From Deltaproteobacteria bacterium (GTDB lineage Bacteria > Myxococcota_A > Polyangia > Haliangiales > Haliangiaceae), in contig JAHDIH010000002.1 of NCBI GenBank assembly GCA_020630875.1, positions 433,332-497,331 of the forward strand: 64,000 nucleotides of DNA, in the 5' to 3' direction. Below, piece after piece: positions 50,321-58,738 of the stretch. The notes below the pieces were generated by a model that did no database searches, was not told the DNA's origin, and saw only the letters and a program-made list of their open reading frames with translations. The translations under genes and the position numbers were made by a program. Every line of letters starts with the position of its first letter. Position 1 is the stretch's first letter.

Positions 50321-50710
50321 GTGAATCAATTTGAGGTGTTTTTTGACGGAGATTGTCCTTTGTGCATGAGGGAAATCCGTTTCCTGAGAAAGAAGGATGC
50401 GGCCGGCAAGATAAAATTCACAGACATCGCAGCTGACTCGTTCAATGCGCAAGAGTACGGAAAAACAAAGACAGAGTTCATGGCGCAGATACAAGGAAGA
50501 ATGGCCGATGGCTCGTGGGTGACGGGGGTCGATGTGTTCCGTCAGCTGTACGCCGCTGTTGGGTTCAAGAAATCGGTGGCAGTCACAAGACTGCCTCTTA
50601 TCAAGCAGCTTCTTTCGGCTGGATATTTTGTGTTTGCCAAAAATCGACTGAGAATCACTGGCCGCGGCGCTTGTGAAGAAGACGTTTGTAGAATACCAGA
50701 ACCTTCATGA
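50321..50710 (+). CDS. DCC-family thiol-disulfide oxidoreductase-like protein (DUF393)
   Basis: The 129-residue product opens with V-F-F-D-G-D-C-P-L-C, the D-x-x-C-x-x-C motif that gives the DCC family its name. Thioredoxin-like helices follow with G-V-D-V-F-R-Q-L-Y. It starts at a GTG next to AAGGA. The stop overlaps the next ATG (ATGA at 50707-50710). DCC proteins are often beside TIGR01777 epimerase-like genes or found fused to similar membrane proteins, and the substrate is unknown. Confidence 0.88.
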   Translation: MNQFEVFFDGDCPLCMREIRFLRKKDAAGKIKFTDIAADSFNAQEYGKTKTEFMAQIQGRMADGSWVTGVDVFRQLYAAVGFKKSVAVTRLPLIKQLLSAGYFVFAKNRLRITGRGACEEDVCRIPEPS

Positions 50711-51591
50711 AGATCTTTATCACGGGAGGTACGGGGTTCGTTGGTCAGGTGCTCATCGAGCGCCTTCTGGAAGCTGGTGAAGAACTGATCGTCGGCGTGA
50801 GGAGCCTCGAACGCGACAAGCGCCGTTTGCCCGAACGTGTGACCGTATGCGAATATCCGGTGTCTTCCTCGGTTTTAGAAGGGGTAGATGCGATTGTAAA
50901 TCTTGCAGGAGCGCCGGTTGCTGGAACCCGATGGACAGTCGATTACAAAAAGCGCCTTGTGTCGAGTCGGGTGGATTTGACGCGTAGCATTGTTGAAGCG
51001 GCCAAAGGTTGTAAGTCTCCCCCCAAAGTTTTGGTTAGTGCTAGTGCAGTGGGAATCTATGGTAACGAGACACAAAGTCGGATCGATGAGTCTGGAACGC
51101 AAGGAAGTGATTTTCTTGCTCAGCTGTGCAAAGACTGGGAGAGAGAAGCTTCGGAGTTCCCCGGTAGGGTGGTGTTGGCCCGAATCGGAATCGTGATCGG
51201 TAGAGGCGGGGGAATCGTCGGCACTCTTGCTCCCATTTTTAGCAAAGGACTCGGAGGTCCCCTTGGAAACGGAAGACAATGTCTCTCGTGGATTCATGTA
51301 GAAGATCTGTGCTCTCTGGTAGAATTCTCACTGGAAAATGAAATAGCGCAAGGACCGGTTAACGCTGTCGCCAAGGAACCCATCACCAATAAACGCTTTA
51401 GCGAGAGTTTAGCTCGCGCACTCGGCACTAAAAGTCGTTTGGCTGTACCAGCATTTGCGCTCAAAATTAGGTTTGGAGAGTCTGCGCGCGTCATGCTGGC
51501 GAATCATTCTGTAGTTTCTACAGTTCAGGACCAGTGGGGCTTTGATTGCAAGTTCACGACAATAGACGAGGCACTAGCTTCTTCTGTGTAA
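50707..51591 (+). CDS. TIGR01777-family NAD(P)-dependent epimerase-like protein
   Basis: The 294-residue protein has a Rossmann start (I-T-G-G-T-G-F-V-G-Q), the characteristic N-L-A-G-A-P-V, R-V-D-L-T-R, S-A-S-A-V-G-I-Y-G, and R-I-G-I-V-I-G-R-G-G-G followed by W-I-H-V-E-D. These match the TIGR01777/YfcH group of short-chain dehydrogenase-like proteins related to SulA, whose reaction is unknown. It is translationally coupled to the DCC gene. Confidence 0.9.
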   Translation: MKIFITGGTGFVGQVLIERLLEAGEELIVGVRSLERDKRRLPERVTVCEYPVSSSVLEGVDAIVNLAGAPVAGTRWTVDYKKRLVSSRVDLTRSIVEAAKGCKSPPKVLVSASAVGIYGNETQSRIDESGTQGSDFLAQLCKDWEREASEFPGRVVLARIGIVIGRGGGIVGTLAPIFSKGLGGPLGNGRQCLSWIHVEDLCSLVEFSLENEIAQGPVNAVAKEPITNKRFSESLARALGTKSRLAVPAFALKIRFGESARVMLANHSVVSTVQDQWGFDCKFTTIDEALASSV

Positions 51592-51643
51592 CAATGTTTG
51601 CCATTGGTTCGCTCATCTAACTTCAGTGGGTTATCCTTTTTGA

Positions 51644-52171
51644 GTGCGGCAATCATTGCTAATTCTCGTATTACTTACGAGTTGCTCGCGAAATGAGAAG
51701 CGTTTTGAAGTTACCTACTTCGAAGCGCCATGGACAGAAGTTTCCCAAGTTCCGAACTTCGATGGAGCTTGGAACATTGATGGGCAAAATTGGGCGATAA
51801 GTTCTGGAACTGCTGCAACGGACTCTAAGACTTACAAAGTGACCTCTGACGCTCCATGTGAGGTTGTTTTGAAAAAGTACGATCATCCCTCGCTTCGCAT
51901 GACTTACACGCCAGGTAATCCTCCCATACTGCGGGGAACTTCCGCGGTGGGGATTGTGATGGAGCATGGTATTGTGGTCTGTGCTCTGGGTAACTACTTC
52001 TTGATTAGAAAGGGGTTCTGCACTCGCTTTCATAGAGATCTGATGCATAAGGAAACATGGCATCGACACCCGGTAGACTGCGTCGTAAGCGAGGAGCAAA
52101 TATCAATTTCAGCTTCTGAGAATCTCAAATTGTCGAAAGTGGGACAGTTTTATTTGACCACTACTCAGTAA
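51644..52171 (+). CDS. Lipoprotein of unknown function
   Basis: The 175-residue product starts with GTG and has a signal peptide with lipobox V-L-L-T-S-C (Cys about 14). The mature part contains four Cys residues (A-P-C-E-V-V, V-V-C-A-L-G, G-F-C-T-R-F, V-D-C-V-V) spaced for two disulfides and W-N-I-D-G-Q-N-W-A-I near the start. No family is recognised. Confidence 0.6.
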   Translation: MRQSLLILVLLTSCSRNEKRFEVTYFEAPWTEVSQVPNFDGAWNIDGQNWAISSGTAATDSKTYKVTSDAPCEVVLKKYDHPSLRMTYTPGNPPILRGTSAVGIVMEHGIVVCALGNYFLIRKGFCTRFHRDLMHKETWHRHPVDCVVSEEQISISASENLKLSKVGQFYLTTTQ

Positions 52172-52215
52172 ACTTTTCCTCTGTTTGTCTAATGGGATTG
52201 TGCTACATGCTTTCC

Positions 52216-52749
52216 ATGAGATTATGTATTTTGGCAATTCTTTGTATTTCTTCTAGTGCCTTGGCACAAGATGGGTTTGGCGACTCAGCATTAGACCCGA
52301 CGCCAGCTCCTACCAATACGTCCTCTAGTAGTAGTTACTCTTCGTCCTCTGCCAATGGTTTTGGCGTTGGTGCTACATCGACCCTTACGGGACTCAATGG
52401 GCTGTCTGTTGTTTTAGATGCTGGCAAGACTCACTACGAAGGCATCTTTTTAATCGGCGAAGAAGTTCTAAATCTCGGTGCGAGAGGGTGGTTTCATATC
52501 CACGAAAGCAAGCGTGCAGACCTTTCTTTGGGCGCAGGATTTGGCTTTCAACGTATCGATGTTGGTGGAGAGTCTGAAACCCCACTTCATATTGAAGGAG
52601 GATTACAAATCCGAGTGTTTATTGCGGATAACGTAGCGTTAAGTGCTGACGCAGGATTAGCTTTTGTAGTTCAAGATGGAGACGATCAGTTCGTGCTCGG
52701 TTCTCACGATCTCTTTGGCGGTGCGGGTATCGCGTACTTTTTCAAATAG
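52216..52749 (+). CDS. Outer-membrane beta-barrel-like protein
   Basis: From ATG 52216 the product has 177 residues (an ATG at 52192 would add 8). A signal peptide (L-C-I-L-A-I-L-C-I-S-S-S-A-L-A-Q) is followed by a Ser/Thr/Pro-rich linker of about 35 residues and then alternating amphipathic strands with Gly turns (A-D-L-S-L-G-A-G-F-G-F-Q, V-A-L-S-A-D-A-G-L-A-F). The chain ends G-A-G-I-A-Y-F-F-K, close to the aromatic last strand of barrel proteins. With about eight strands it would be a small barrel. Confidence 0.65.
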   Translation: MRLCILAILCISSSALAQDGFGDSALDPTPAPTNTSSSSSYSSSSANGFGVGATSTLTGLNGLSVVLDAGKTHYEGIFLIGEEVLNLGARGWFHIHESKRADLSLGAGFGFQRIDVGGESETPLHIEGGLQIRVFIADNVALSADAGLAFVVQDGDDQFVLGSHDLFGGAGIAYFFK

Positions 52750-52769
52750 TAGTAGTGACTCGAATAGTG

Positions 52770-52799
52770 AAAAGGAGAAGCGTTGCTTCTCCTTTTTTA
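52770..52799 (+). terminator. Rho-independent terminator
   Basis: A 12-bp perfect stem AAAAGGAGAAGC / GCTTCTCCTTTT with loop GTT is followed by TTAT. It begins 20 bases after the stop of the barrel gene. The A-rich 5' side makes it usable in the other direction for the extensin-like gene ending at 52804. Confidence 0.9.
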
Positions 52800-52803
52800 T
52801 TTG

Positions 52804-53790
52804 TCAGTGAGAATGCTGGTGTTCACTTTGATACGTCACCGGAGCATGGTCCACTCTTTCTATGAAATCAGAGCCGTCCTTGAGATCGACGTGCCAATGA
52901 TTTCTGTGGGCGGCGTTGTAATTCGGGGTCAACGTAACGTTCCAAATTCTTCGCTCATTCATTTCGCAGATGACATCATGGAGTAGTTTATCCTTGGCCC
53001 CTCTATCGGCTTGTTCGCATACACCTGCGCCTGAGTCGATTACCCAATCGTCTTCTATCGAATAGCGGGTTCCTTCTGCATCGGTAAGACTCGCAATGTC
53101 GATTCCACGGGCGAACGCATGCTGAGACAAACTACAGGACGAACTACAGCCACTTGGGGTGCAGGTTTCATCCGGAGTTCCGCCGCCAATGCAGCGATAG
53201 TTGTACACACCGATATCCTCGACTTCGAAAATATTTCTCGATCTGAGCGAGTATGCGGAGCGAGCCAACGCTACTGCTAAGCGGCAATCCATGAAAAATG
53301 TGTCTCGGAAGTTTGTACTCCCTGCAAAGCGGTAAGAAACGCCGTTTAGTGGCATGGTGACTACTACTGGATCGGTGACGCCTTCTGACTCTCTTCCTAC
53401 CTCGTAATCCACCTGATATAACTTGAGCTGGTCGTAGCAGTCGTTGGTGGCGACTTCAGTTAGTTCGACCTCAAGGGTCGAAGCGTTTGCTACGTCGTTG
53501 GCTGGTTCTATAGTTATCGATTGCGGGCCCAAGTCGTCAAAACATAGTGATATCTGTTGTTCCGGTTTCACCACCAAATTCTGGTAGGCGGTAGTCACTC
53601 TGACATCTACGTTGCTGCGTAATGTTGCAGTAACGCATCCACTCAGTTGGCCGAAGTTCCCAAGTTGATCCATTGGGACCGATTGTCCATCTTCGACGCC
53701 AAGCAATTGCCAGTCGCTCGCTAGTTTGCCTTCTACTTTTCCATCCAAGGTGCAGCCAGCAAAACAAAGTAAACCTAAGACAAACCTCAT
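52804..53790 (-). CDS. Lipoprotein with extensin-like / M15-type C-terminal domain
   Basis: The 328-residue protein has lipobox L-C-F-A-G-C (Cys 13), a beta domain (about 30-135) and a C-terminal extensin-like domain (about 160-310). The latter shows C-R-L-A-V-A-L, Y-N-Y-R-C-I, S-Q-H-A-F-A-R-G-I-D-I (metal-ligand H-x-x-x-x-x-x-D) and H-R-N-H-W-H-V-D, the pattern of M15/VanY-like metallopeptidases that cut peptidoglycan stem peptides. The tail Q-S-E-H-Q-H-S-H is His-rich. It is probably an envelope-bound D,D-peptidase or wall-binding protein. Confidence 0.82.
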   Translation of the reverse strand: MRFVLGLLCFAGCTLDGKVEGKLASDWQLLGVEDGQSVPMDQLGNFGQLSGCVTATLRSNVDVRVTTAYQNLVVKPEQQISLCFDDLGPQSITIEPANDVANASTLEVELTEVATNDCYDQLKLYQVDYEVGRESEGVTDPVVVTMPLNGVSYRFAGSTNFRDTFFMDCRLAVALARSAYSLRSRNIFEVEDIGVYNYRCIGGGTPDETCTPSGCSSSCSLSQHAFARGIDIASLTDAEGTRYSIEDDWVIDSGAGVCEQADRGAKDKLLHDVICEMNERRIWNVTLTPNYNAAHRNHWHVDLKDGSDFIERVDHAPVTYQSEHQHSH

Positions 53791-53894
53791 CAGTGGTATG
53801 AAAACACATTGTGCACCGCTAAAGGAAGTTTTTAGATGGATCTTACGTAACAGGTGGTCGTACCAAATAAGAGCCTGAAATTTATGACTATTTC

Positions 53895-54164
53895 TTAAGG
53901 GAAAGTCGTGTCCGTGTCGGACCTTTGAATACCTTGACCAGAGGTGAGCTTGACACTACCAGCTTTCCAAACAGCCACCGCAGCAATCATTAGCATCAGC
54001 GAGGCAATCAAGAATCCAACGGCATGTCCGCGGTCGGTCATTTGAAATACCATTCCTGCTGCCGCGACGGCAGCGACTATCAGAAAGAACGCAGCAATTT
54101 TTGAACCTTGTCTTCTCTTCGAGGTTGCATCGATCCAGAATTCCTTGATTTGGTGGTCGTTCAT
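53895..54164 (-). CDS. Small two-helix membrane protein
   Basis: The 89-residue product has two hydrophobic helices (about 23-40 and 48-66) with a short basic N-terminal cytoplasmic part (T-S-K-R-R-Q-G-S-K). It starts on the base next to the arsS stop, so it is probably the last gene of the ECF-activator-arsS operon. No family is recognised; it could be a membrane partner or anti-sigma-like modulator, but it lacks any known anti-sigma motif. Confidence 0.6.
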   Translation of the reverse strand: MNDHQIKEFWIDATSKRRQGSKIAAFFLIVAAVAAAGMVFQMTDRGHAVGFLIASLMLMIAAVAVWKAGSVKLTSGQGIQRSDTDTTFP

Positions 54165-55118
54165 TCAGGCGATTGCGCCGCCGCAACTAGAACCTGCTCC
54201 TGCGGTGCAGGCTAAGCAGTGATCCGCTACAGCTATGGAGCGGTTGGCGAACTCGGAGAGACTATCGACATCCAAGACGTTTCTTTTTCCAGCGAGCAGG
54301 TCCAGCGGGAGCATTTGATTGAAATCGCAATCGTAGACGGTTCCATCGTATGCGATGCTGACCATTGACCTGCACATCAAACCATTTACGGTCGAATGAT
54401 TAAAGTTACTCTCCAGAAGTGAAACGTAATCTTCTAGTTGTCCGTCTCGCTTCAGTGCGTGTTCAAAACGATTGATAGCTACATTGGTGATGGTGAGCAA
54501 ACTGTTAAAAACGATGCCAAAGTCTGATTTTAGCTTTGCTTTGTAGTCCTGCTGAAGCATTTCTTGTGAGGGGGGAAGTGACGGCCCCGTGGGATTGTAA
54601 ACTAGATCTAGAACCTTATCTTTTCCGTACCCTAATTGGTTCAACTTAATTAGTCCGCCAATACTTTTATCGAAGACGCCTAGTCCGCGTTGTTTATCGA
54701 CGTTCTTTTCGCTGTAGCAAGGAAGGCTCGCAACAACTCGTACGTTGTGTTCCGCAAGAAACTCCGCTAAGTCTTCTTGCCCTGATTCGAATAGTATCGT
54801 CAGGTTGCACCTGTCAATTACTTCAATGCCTCGCTTGCTTCCCGCTTCTACGAACGAACGAAAGTGGTTGCTTAGTTCTGGCGCTCCTCCTGTAATGTCG
54901 AGAACTTGCAAGTTTGGCTCCGTTTCTATTAGCGAAATGATCTTTGCCGCTACCCGCTCATCCATCATTTCAGTCCTGTTGGGGCCTGCTTCTACATGAC
55001 AATGAAGGCACGCTTGATTGCATTTCTTGCCGACGTTGATTTGTAAAGTAGTTATTGTCTTTGCTCGTAGCTCTCCCTCCATGGGGGTTGCGAGCTTCAA
55101 AAATCTTGTAGGGGTCAT
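54165..55118 (-). CDS. arsS: ArsS-type radical SAM protein
   Basis: ArsS is the radical SAM enzyme of arsenosugar synthesis. From ATG 55118, which has AAGG about 8 bases upstream, the protein has 317 residues. L-Q-I-N-V-G-K-K-C-N-Q-A-C-L-H-C-H-V-E-A-G gives the CxxxCxxC cluster in the family context; D-I-T-G-G-A-P-E-L is the SAM-binding G-G-x-P-E; L-D-L-V-Y-N-P-x-G-x-x-L-P-P and the C-terminal C-L-A-C-T-A-G-A-G-S-S-C-G-G are the DUF3641/ArsS signature. No arsM methyltransferase is in the window. It starts 5 bases after the activator gene stop. The substrate may not be arsenic, since this family is broad. Confidence 0.9.
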   Translation of the reverse strand: MTPTRFLKLATPMEGELRAKTITTLQINVGKKCNQACLHCHVEAGPNRTEMMDERVAAKIISLIETEPNLQVLDITGGAPELSNHFRSFVEAGSKRGIEVIDRCNLTILFESGQEDLAEFLAEHNVRVVASLPCYSEKNVDKQRGLGVFDKSIGGLIKLNQLGYGKDKVLDLVYNPTGPSLPPSQEMLQQDYKAKLKSDFGIVFNSLLTITNVAINRFEHALKRDGQLEDYVSLLESNFNHSTVNGLMCRSMVSIAYDGTVYDCDFNQMLPLDLLAGKRNVLDVDSLSEFANRSIAVADHCLACTAGAGSSCGGAIA

Positions 55119-55123
55119 AGTAG

Positions 55124-56770
55124 TTACCTTGCTGGGGGGACGCCCCATTTTTTTAATTTCCGCCAAAGGGTATTGGTACCGATACCAAGAGCTTTGGCTG
55201 TTTTGGCTCGATTGCCATCGCACTTATCCAATGCATGCATAATGTAGCGTTGTTCAAAGTCCTCAAAAGGAACAATTCCGCCAGACGTGGACAACGCAAT
55301 GTTTTTACCTGGGTCGCTTGCTTTTGGAAAGTGTTTCTGCAGCAGAAGTTCTTCCTGGCTCGAGAGGATTACCGCGTGTTCTACGGCATTTCGTAATTCG
55401 CGAACGTTTCCAGGCCAGTGGTAACTTGTTGTGAATTCAATGGCCTCTGGAGATAGCCGTTTGGGTGGGAGATTGTGTTGTTGGCACGCTTGTACAATGA
55501 ACGTTCGCACTAACGGAAGTATGTCTTCTTTGCGATCACGCAGGAGTGGTATTTTTATGCCGATGACTCGCAACCGATAAAAGAGGTCGTTGCGAAATGT
55601 TCCCTCTCCAACCATCGTTTCTAGGTCTCTGTTAGTGGCCGCAATAATCCGGACGTCAATGGGAACTGAAGAGTTGCTTCCTACCGCACGGATTTCATTT
55701 TCTTGTAGTACCCGGAGAAGTTTTACTTGTATCGCTGGACTCGTTTCTCCTATTTCATCCAAGAGTAACGTGCCACCGTTAGCAACTGAGAATAATCCAA
55801 CCTTGTCCTGGGTCGCCCCGGTAAAGGCACCTTTGGTGTGTCCAAAGAGTTCACTTTCTAGTAGCGCTTCTGGAAGAGCGCCACAGTTGATCGCCACAAA
55901 TGGCTTGTCTTTTCTCGGTGATTGCTCATGAATGTAGCGAGCTAGAACTTCTTTGCCAACGCCACTGGCCCCTGTAATGAGTACCGTAGACGAAACAGAG
56001 GAAACAGTATCTGCCAGCGCTACGACTGCTTTCATCGCTTTGCTTCGATGAGCAATGTTTGCCGCGGGACCTGAGAACATACTCTTTAGATTAGATATTT
56101 CTTTCTTTGCTTTCCGCAACTCCTTTTCCGCAGCCGATATTTCTTGCTGTCGCGCTTTCAGTTCTTTAGATAAATCACGAGCGCTGTATTCTTCCTGGTG
56201 GCACGTCCCTTCCTTTAGCCATTGGCGCTTAGTCTTTCCTTCTACAATACAGTTGGGCGCGCCCGTGGCTTGGCAACTTAGTTCCTCGACGTAGCACTCC
56301 TCCCCCATCAACGCAGAAGCGAATCCAGATGCATAGCCAGAAATTGTCCAGCAAACCGTACATGCTACTTCTCCAAAGACTCGTACGTGTTGTTGAGCTT
56401 CGTAGGAGTTATCCCACTTTACGCGCATTTCGAAAATTCCATTTTCTTTGTCGACAACTAAGTGCTCGGGGGCGGCCATTACCTTGCCATGACATCGTTG
56501 AAGTGCTGGACACGACCTCCACCACTCTTCGTCGTTATCCCATTGAAATAGATTCTTTGTTGTTATTGCGTCGCGGTACCCATTGGCGAAGCCGAATCTC
56601 TTTAGAAGTGGTCTTGCTTGCTCCACACCCAGAGACGCTATCAATTCATTTCTCAGGTTTCCGAAGGCATCTGCATCCCACAGAAGCATTCTTCTGTCAT
56701 TGAATTTGATAGTGCCAGTATCTGGCGATAGTTTGAGTAGTTCCAGGAGAGATAGATCTGATGCTTTCAT
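55124..56770 (-). CDS. Sigma-54-dependent activator with XylR-N/V4R sensor
   Basis: The 548-residue protein has a XylR-N-like domain (about 10-110), a V4R domain (about 115-185) with Cys at 137, 140, 159, 166 and 174, a coiled coil (about 195-232), an AAA+ domain (about 240-475) and a Fis-type HTH (about 505-545). In the AAA+ part, G-A-S-G-V-G-K-E is Walker A, G-A-F-T-G-A at 314-319 is the sigma-54 contact loop and L-L-L-D-E-I at 335-340 is Walker B, all intact. V4R domains bind small hydrophobic molecules in XylR/DmpR; the Cys cluster could bind metal or arsenite. Its start overlaps the ECF sigma gene (ATGA). Confidence 0.93.
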   Translation of the reverse strand: MKASDLSLLELLKLSPDTGTIKFNDRRMLLWDADAFGNLRNELIASLGVEQARPLLKRFGFANGYRDAITTKNLFQWDNDEEWWRSCPALQRCHGKVMAAPEHLVVDKENGIFEMRVKWDNSYEAQQHVRVFGEVACTVCWTISGYASGFASALMGEECYVEELSCQATGAPNCIVEGKTKRQWLKEGTCHQEEYSARDLSKELKARQQEISAAEKELRKAKKEISNLKSMFSGPAANIAHRSKAMKAVVALADTVSSVSSTVLITGASGVGKEVLARYIHEQSPRKDKPFVAINCGALPEALLESELFGHTKGAFTGATQDKVGLFSVANGGTLLLDEIGETSPAIQVKLLRVLQENEIRAVGSNSSVPIDVRIIAATNRDLETMVGEGTFRNDLFYRLRVIGIKIPLLRDRKEDILPLVRTFIVQACQQHNLPPKRLSPEAIEFTTSYHWPGNVRELRNAVEHAVILSSQEELLLQKHFPKASDPGKNIALSTSGGIVPFEDFEQRYIMHALDKCDGNRAKTAKALGIGTNTLWRKLKKWGVPPAR

Positions 56771-57267
56771 GCTGCTTCATTCCATTGTTGACGTAAGATT
56801 CGTCGTGCTCTGAACGCTCTTTGTTTAGCAGCGTTCGGTGATATTCCTAGTTTCTTGCCCAATTCCTTTTCGCTTCTACCAATTACGAATCTCTCCACAA
56901 ATGCTTCGCGATCGTTAGCGCAAAGATCGTTTAGTTGACTGCTTACGGCTTCTGCTAGTTCCATAACGTAAACATTCTCTTCCGGAGTTGAGTTCTGTTG
57001 GCTGTGCCTTTCCACCGCATCGTTTACATCCATAGCCGAATACCGCCTGCGAAAGGGTTTGCGAAGATGACTGATGGCAGTGTTGTGAGCAATTCTATAG
57101 ATCCATGATTCGGGTTTGCTGCGGCCATCAAATTTTTCCAATGCTAAGTGGGCTTTGATAATCGTCTCCTGAGCAATATCTTCTGCTTGGTCTGGGGCAC
57201 GTACGATTTTCATCGCGACTTTGTAAGCTAGTTCCCAGTGGGATTGATCGATTGAGAAATCTTGCAT
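56767..57267 (-). CDS. ECF-type RNA polymerase sigma factor
   Basis: The 166-residue protein has a sigma-2 region (residues 10-75: D-Q-A-E-D-I-A-Q-E-T-I-I-K-A-H, S-W-I-Y-R-I-A-H-N-T-A-I-S-H-L-R) and a sigma-4 region (100-160: L-C-A-N-D-R-E-A-F-V-E-R-F, G-R-S-E-K-E-L-G-K-K-L-G-I-S-P-N-A-A-K-Q-R-A-F-R-A-R-R). No anti-sigma gene lies beside it; instead the next gene is a sigma-54 activator. The sigma-54 promoter at 57281-57295 predicts a transcript start near 57269, leaving about two bases before the ATG, so translation may be leaderless. Confidence 0.92.
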   Translation of the reverse strand: MQDFSIDQSHWELAYKVAMKIVRAPDQAEDIAQETIIKAHLALEKFDGRSKPESWIYRIAHNTAISHLRKPFRRRYSAMDVNDAVERHSQQNSTPEENVYVMELAEAVSSQLNDLCANDREAFVERFVIGRSEKELGKKLGISPNAAKQRAFRARRILRQQWNEAA

Positions 57268-57280
57268 GTTTGAATACAGA

Positions 57281-57295
57281 GCAATTGTCGTGCCA
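57281..57295 (-). promoter_or_regulatory. Sigma-54 (-24/-12) promoter of the ECF-activator-arsS operon
   Basis: On the minus strand the sequence is TGGCACGACAATTGC followed by T, an exact match to TGGCACG-N4-TTGCW with GG and GC separated by exactly ten bases. The predicted start is near 57269. The activator encoded second in the operon is the obvious candidate to work on it. Confidence 0.9.
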
Positions 57296-57338
57296 TACGT
57301 ATTATCAGTTACTTATGTCTTATTCTACCATAGAAGTG

Positions 57339-57373
57339 TTCCATAATGGAATCTTCTGCGCTCCATTGTGGAA
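57339..57373. promoter_or_regulatory. Twin palindromes, candidate activator sites (UAS)
   Basis: TTCCATAATGGAA (57339-57351) is a perfect palindrome around its central A; CTCCATTGTGGAA (57361-57373) matches the reverse complement of the first at 11 of 13 positions. Centres are 22 bp apart (two turns), at about -76 and -98 from the predicted sigma-54 start. Twin sites in this zone are the normal layout for NtrC/XylR-family activators. They also lie upstream of the divergent nrtS-like gene. Confidence 0.7.
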
Positions 57374-57458
57374 TGTAGTGTTTGTCATGTTGGACTGCTA
57401 TCTGTTTTGGCGTGATCGGGTCAAGTTGCTGAACTCAATATAACGAAAAGCAATAACC

Positions 57459-57689
57459 GTGCGTCCATTTAACGTGACGCGAATGATTATACGAGCAATC
57501 ATTATCTCTTTGGTTGTGGGGAGCATCCTGTCAGGGATAAATCATGGCGATCACTTTTTTGATTCAACCGCGTATTGCGAATCTTGCCACACAAAGATTG
57601 GCATCAATTACCTTGTTCCATTCTTGGTATCGCTTGTTTCTGCTTGGTTAACCATGAGAACGAGTGTTTCGTCTAAGAATGACGGATAG
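57459..57689 (+). CDS. NrtS-like small membrane protein
   Basis: The 76-residue product has two membrane helices (about 9-27 and 48-66). L-V-V-G-S-I-L-S-G-I-N-H-G-D and I-N-Y-L-V-P-F-L-V-S-L-V-S-A resemble the NrtS family of small nitrate/nitrite transporter proteins (V-G-x-x-L-x-x-I-N-x-G-D, T-Y-x-V-P-x-x-V-S). A C-E-S-C pair lies in the loop. It starts with GTG. It is divergent from the ECF sigma operon and could share the palindromic control sites. Confidence 0.6.
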   Translation: MRPFNVTRMIIRAIIISLVVGSILSGINHGDHFFDSTAYCESCHTKIGINYLVPFLVSLVSAWLTMRTSVSSKNDG

Positions 57690-57712
57690 AGATTCGAAAT
57701 CTCAAAAGGTAG

Positions 57713-58738
57713 CTATTGATTCTCTTCTTGTATACCTGGCCCGAGAATTACGGCGAGCCACTTTAGATCTTTAGAGTGCTCGCATAATATTTTTGCGACA
57801 ACCGTCAAAGGAACAGACAAGAACATACCTAGCGTTCCCCACAACCATCCCCAAAAGACCATGGATAGGAATACTACAAGCGCAGACAATCCTAGTCGTC
57901 TTCCCAATAGCTTCGGTTCTAACACGTTACCTACAACCATGTTAATGGCAATGTAGGATGCTCCCAATATAATCGCGGTTAGTGCGCTCTCACCGAGTAA
58001 GGCAATGACTACTGCGGGGGCTGCTGCGATTACCGAACCGATATTAGGAATGAAGTTTAGAATAAATGCCAAAACTCCCCAGGTTAGCGCAAGATCCACA
58101 CCAAGAATGACGCACATCAACCATACCAAGAGTCCTGTGAGTGCGCTTAGCGCCGCCTTTATTGCAACGTAGTCTTGTACGCGATCCAGTGCTTCTTTCC
58201 ACTTGGAGACGTTTGCCGTACCTTCGCCTGCAGAAATTTCACGAAGTTTGGCGGGAAAGCCGTGGGCCTCGGTGAGGATAAAAATCATCGTTAAGGCGAC
58301 GAAGATAAGGTTTCCCAGACCGCTGGCTACTTTTCCTGCGCTTGCCGTAGCAAAAGAAATAATTCGGTCGCTATCGATGTGGGTATCCGACAGAGAAATT
58401 CCAACTTTTTTAAGGAAGGTTGATAACTCGCCCCAATAGTAATTAAGTGAAGACTCATAGGAAGGAATCTCACTGGTAAACTCTTCTGCAGAAACTTTTA
58501 TCATGACTCCCAGCAATGTCAGTCCGGCCATTGCGAGACTCAAAACGAGTACAATAGCTAGACCAGAGGGAACCCCCCAGCTTTCGAGCTTTTTTTGAGG
58601 AGGAACGCAAAGAAGTGCAAGGAGTCCCGCCATCAATACAGGTAGAACTACGCTCGAAATTTCTCGCATCCCAAAAATGACCACCACTACTGCCGCGGAA
58701 GTTAGAAAAAACCGTTGAGCTGGGTGGAAACCGGTCAT
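57713..58738 (-). CDS. AI-2E family transporter (PerM/YdiK type)
   Basis: The 341-residue protein has eight or so helices and the family pattern: a three-helix N-terminus (V-V-L-P-V-L-M-A-G-L-L-A-L-L), a long amphipathic segment (60-150), and the conserved C-terminal part with F-I-P-N-I-G-S-V-I-A-A-A-P-A and N-V-L-E-P-K-L-L-G-R-R-L-G-L-S-A-L-V-V-F-L-S. Members export small molecules or act as ion antiporters; the substrate is unknown. Confidence 0.9.
   Translation of the reverse strand: MTGFHPAQRFFLTSAAVVVVIFGMREISSVVLPVLMAGLLALLCVPPQKKLESWGVPSGLAIVLVLSLAMAGLTLLGVMIKVSAEEFTSEIPSYESSLNYYWGELSTFLKKVGISLSDTHIDSDRIISFATASAGKVASGLGNLIFVALTMIFILTEAHGFPAKLREISAGEGTANVSKWKEALDRVQDYVAIKAALSALTGLLVWLMCVILGVDLALTWGVLAFILNFIPNIGSVIAAAPAVVIALLGESALTAIILGASYIAINMVVGNVLEPKLLGRRLGLSALVVFLSMVFWGWLWGTLGMFLSVPLTVVAKILCEHSKDLKWLAVILGPGIQEENQ

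Noticed and set aside
57400..57440. A second sigma-54 promoter in front of the nrtS-like gene
   Set aside because: TGGCG and TTGCT elements are present but GG and GC are not ten bases apart.
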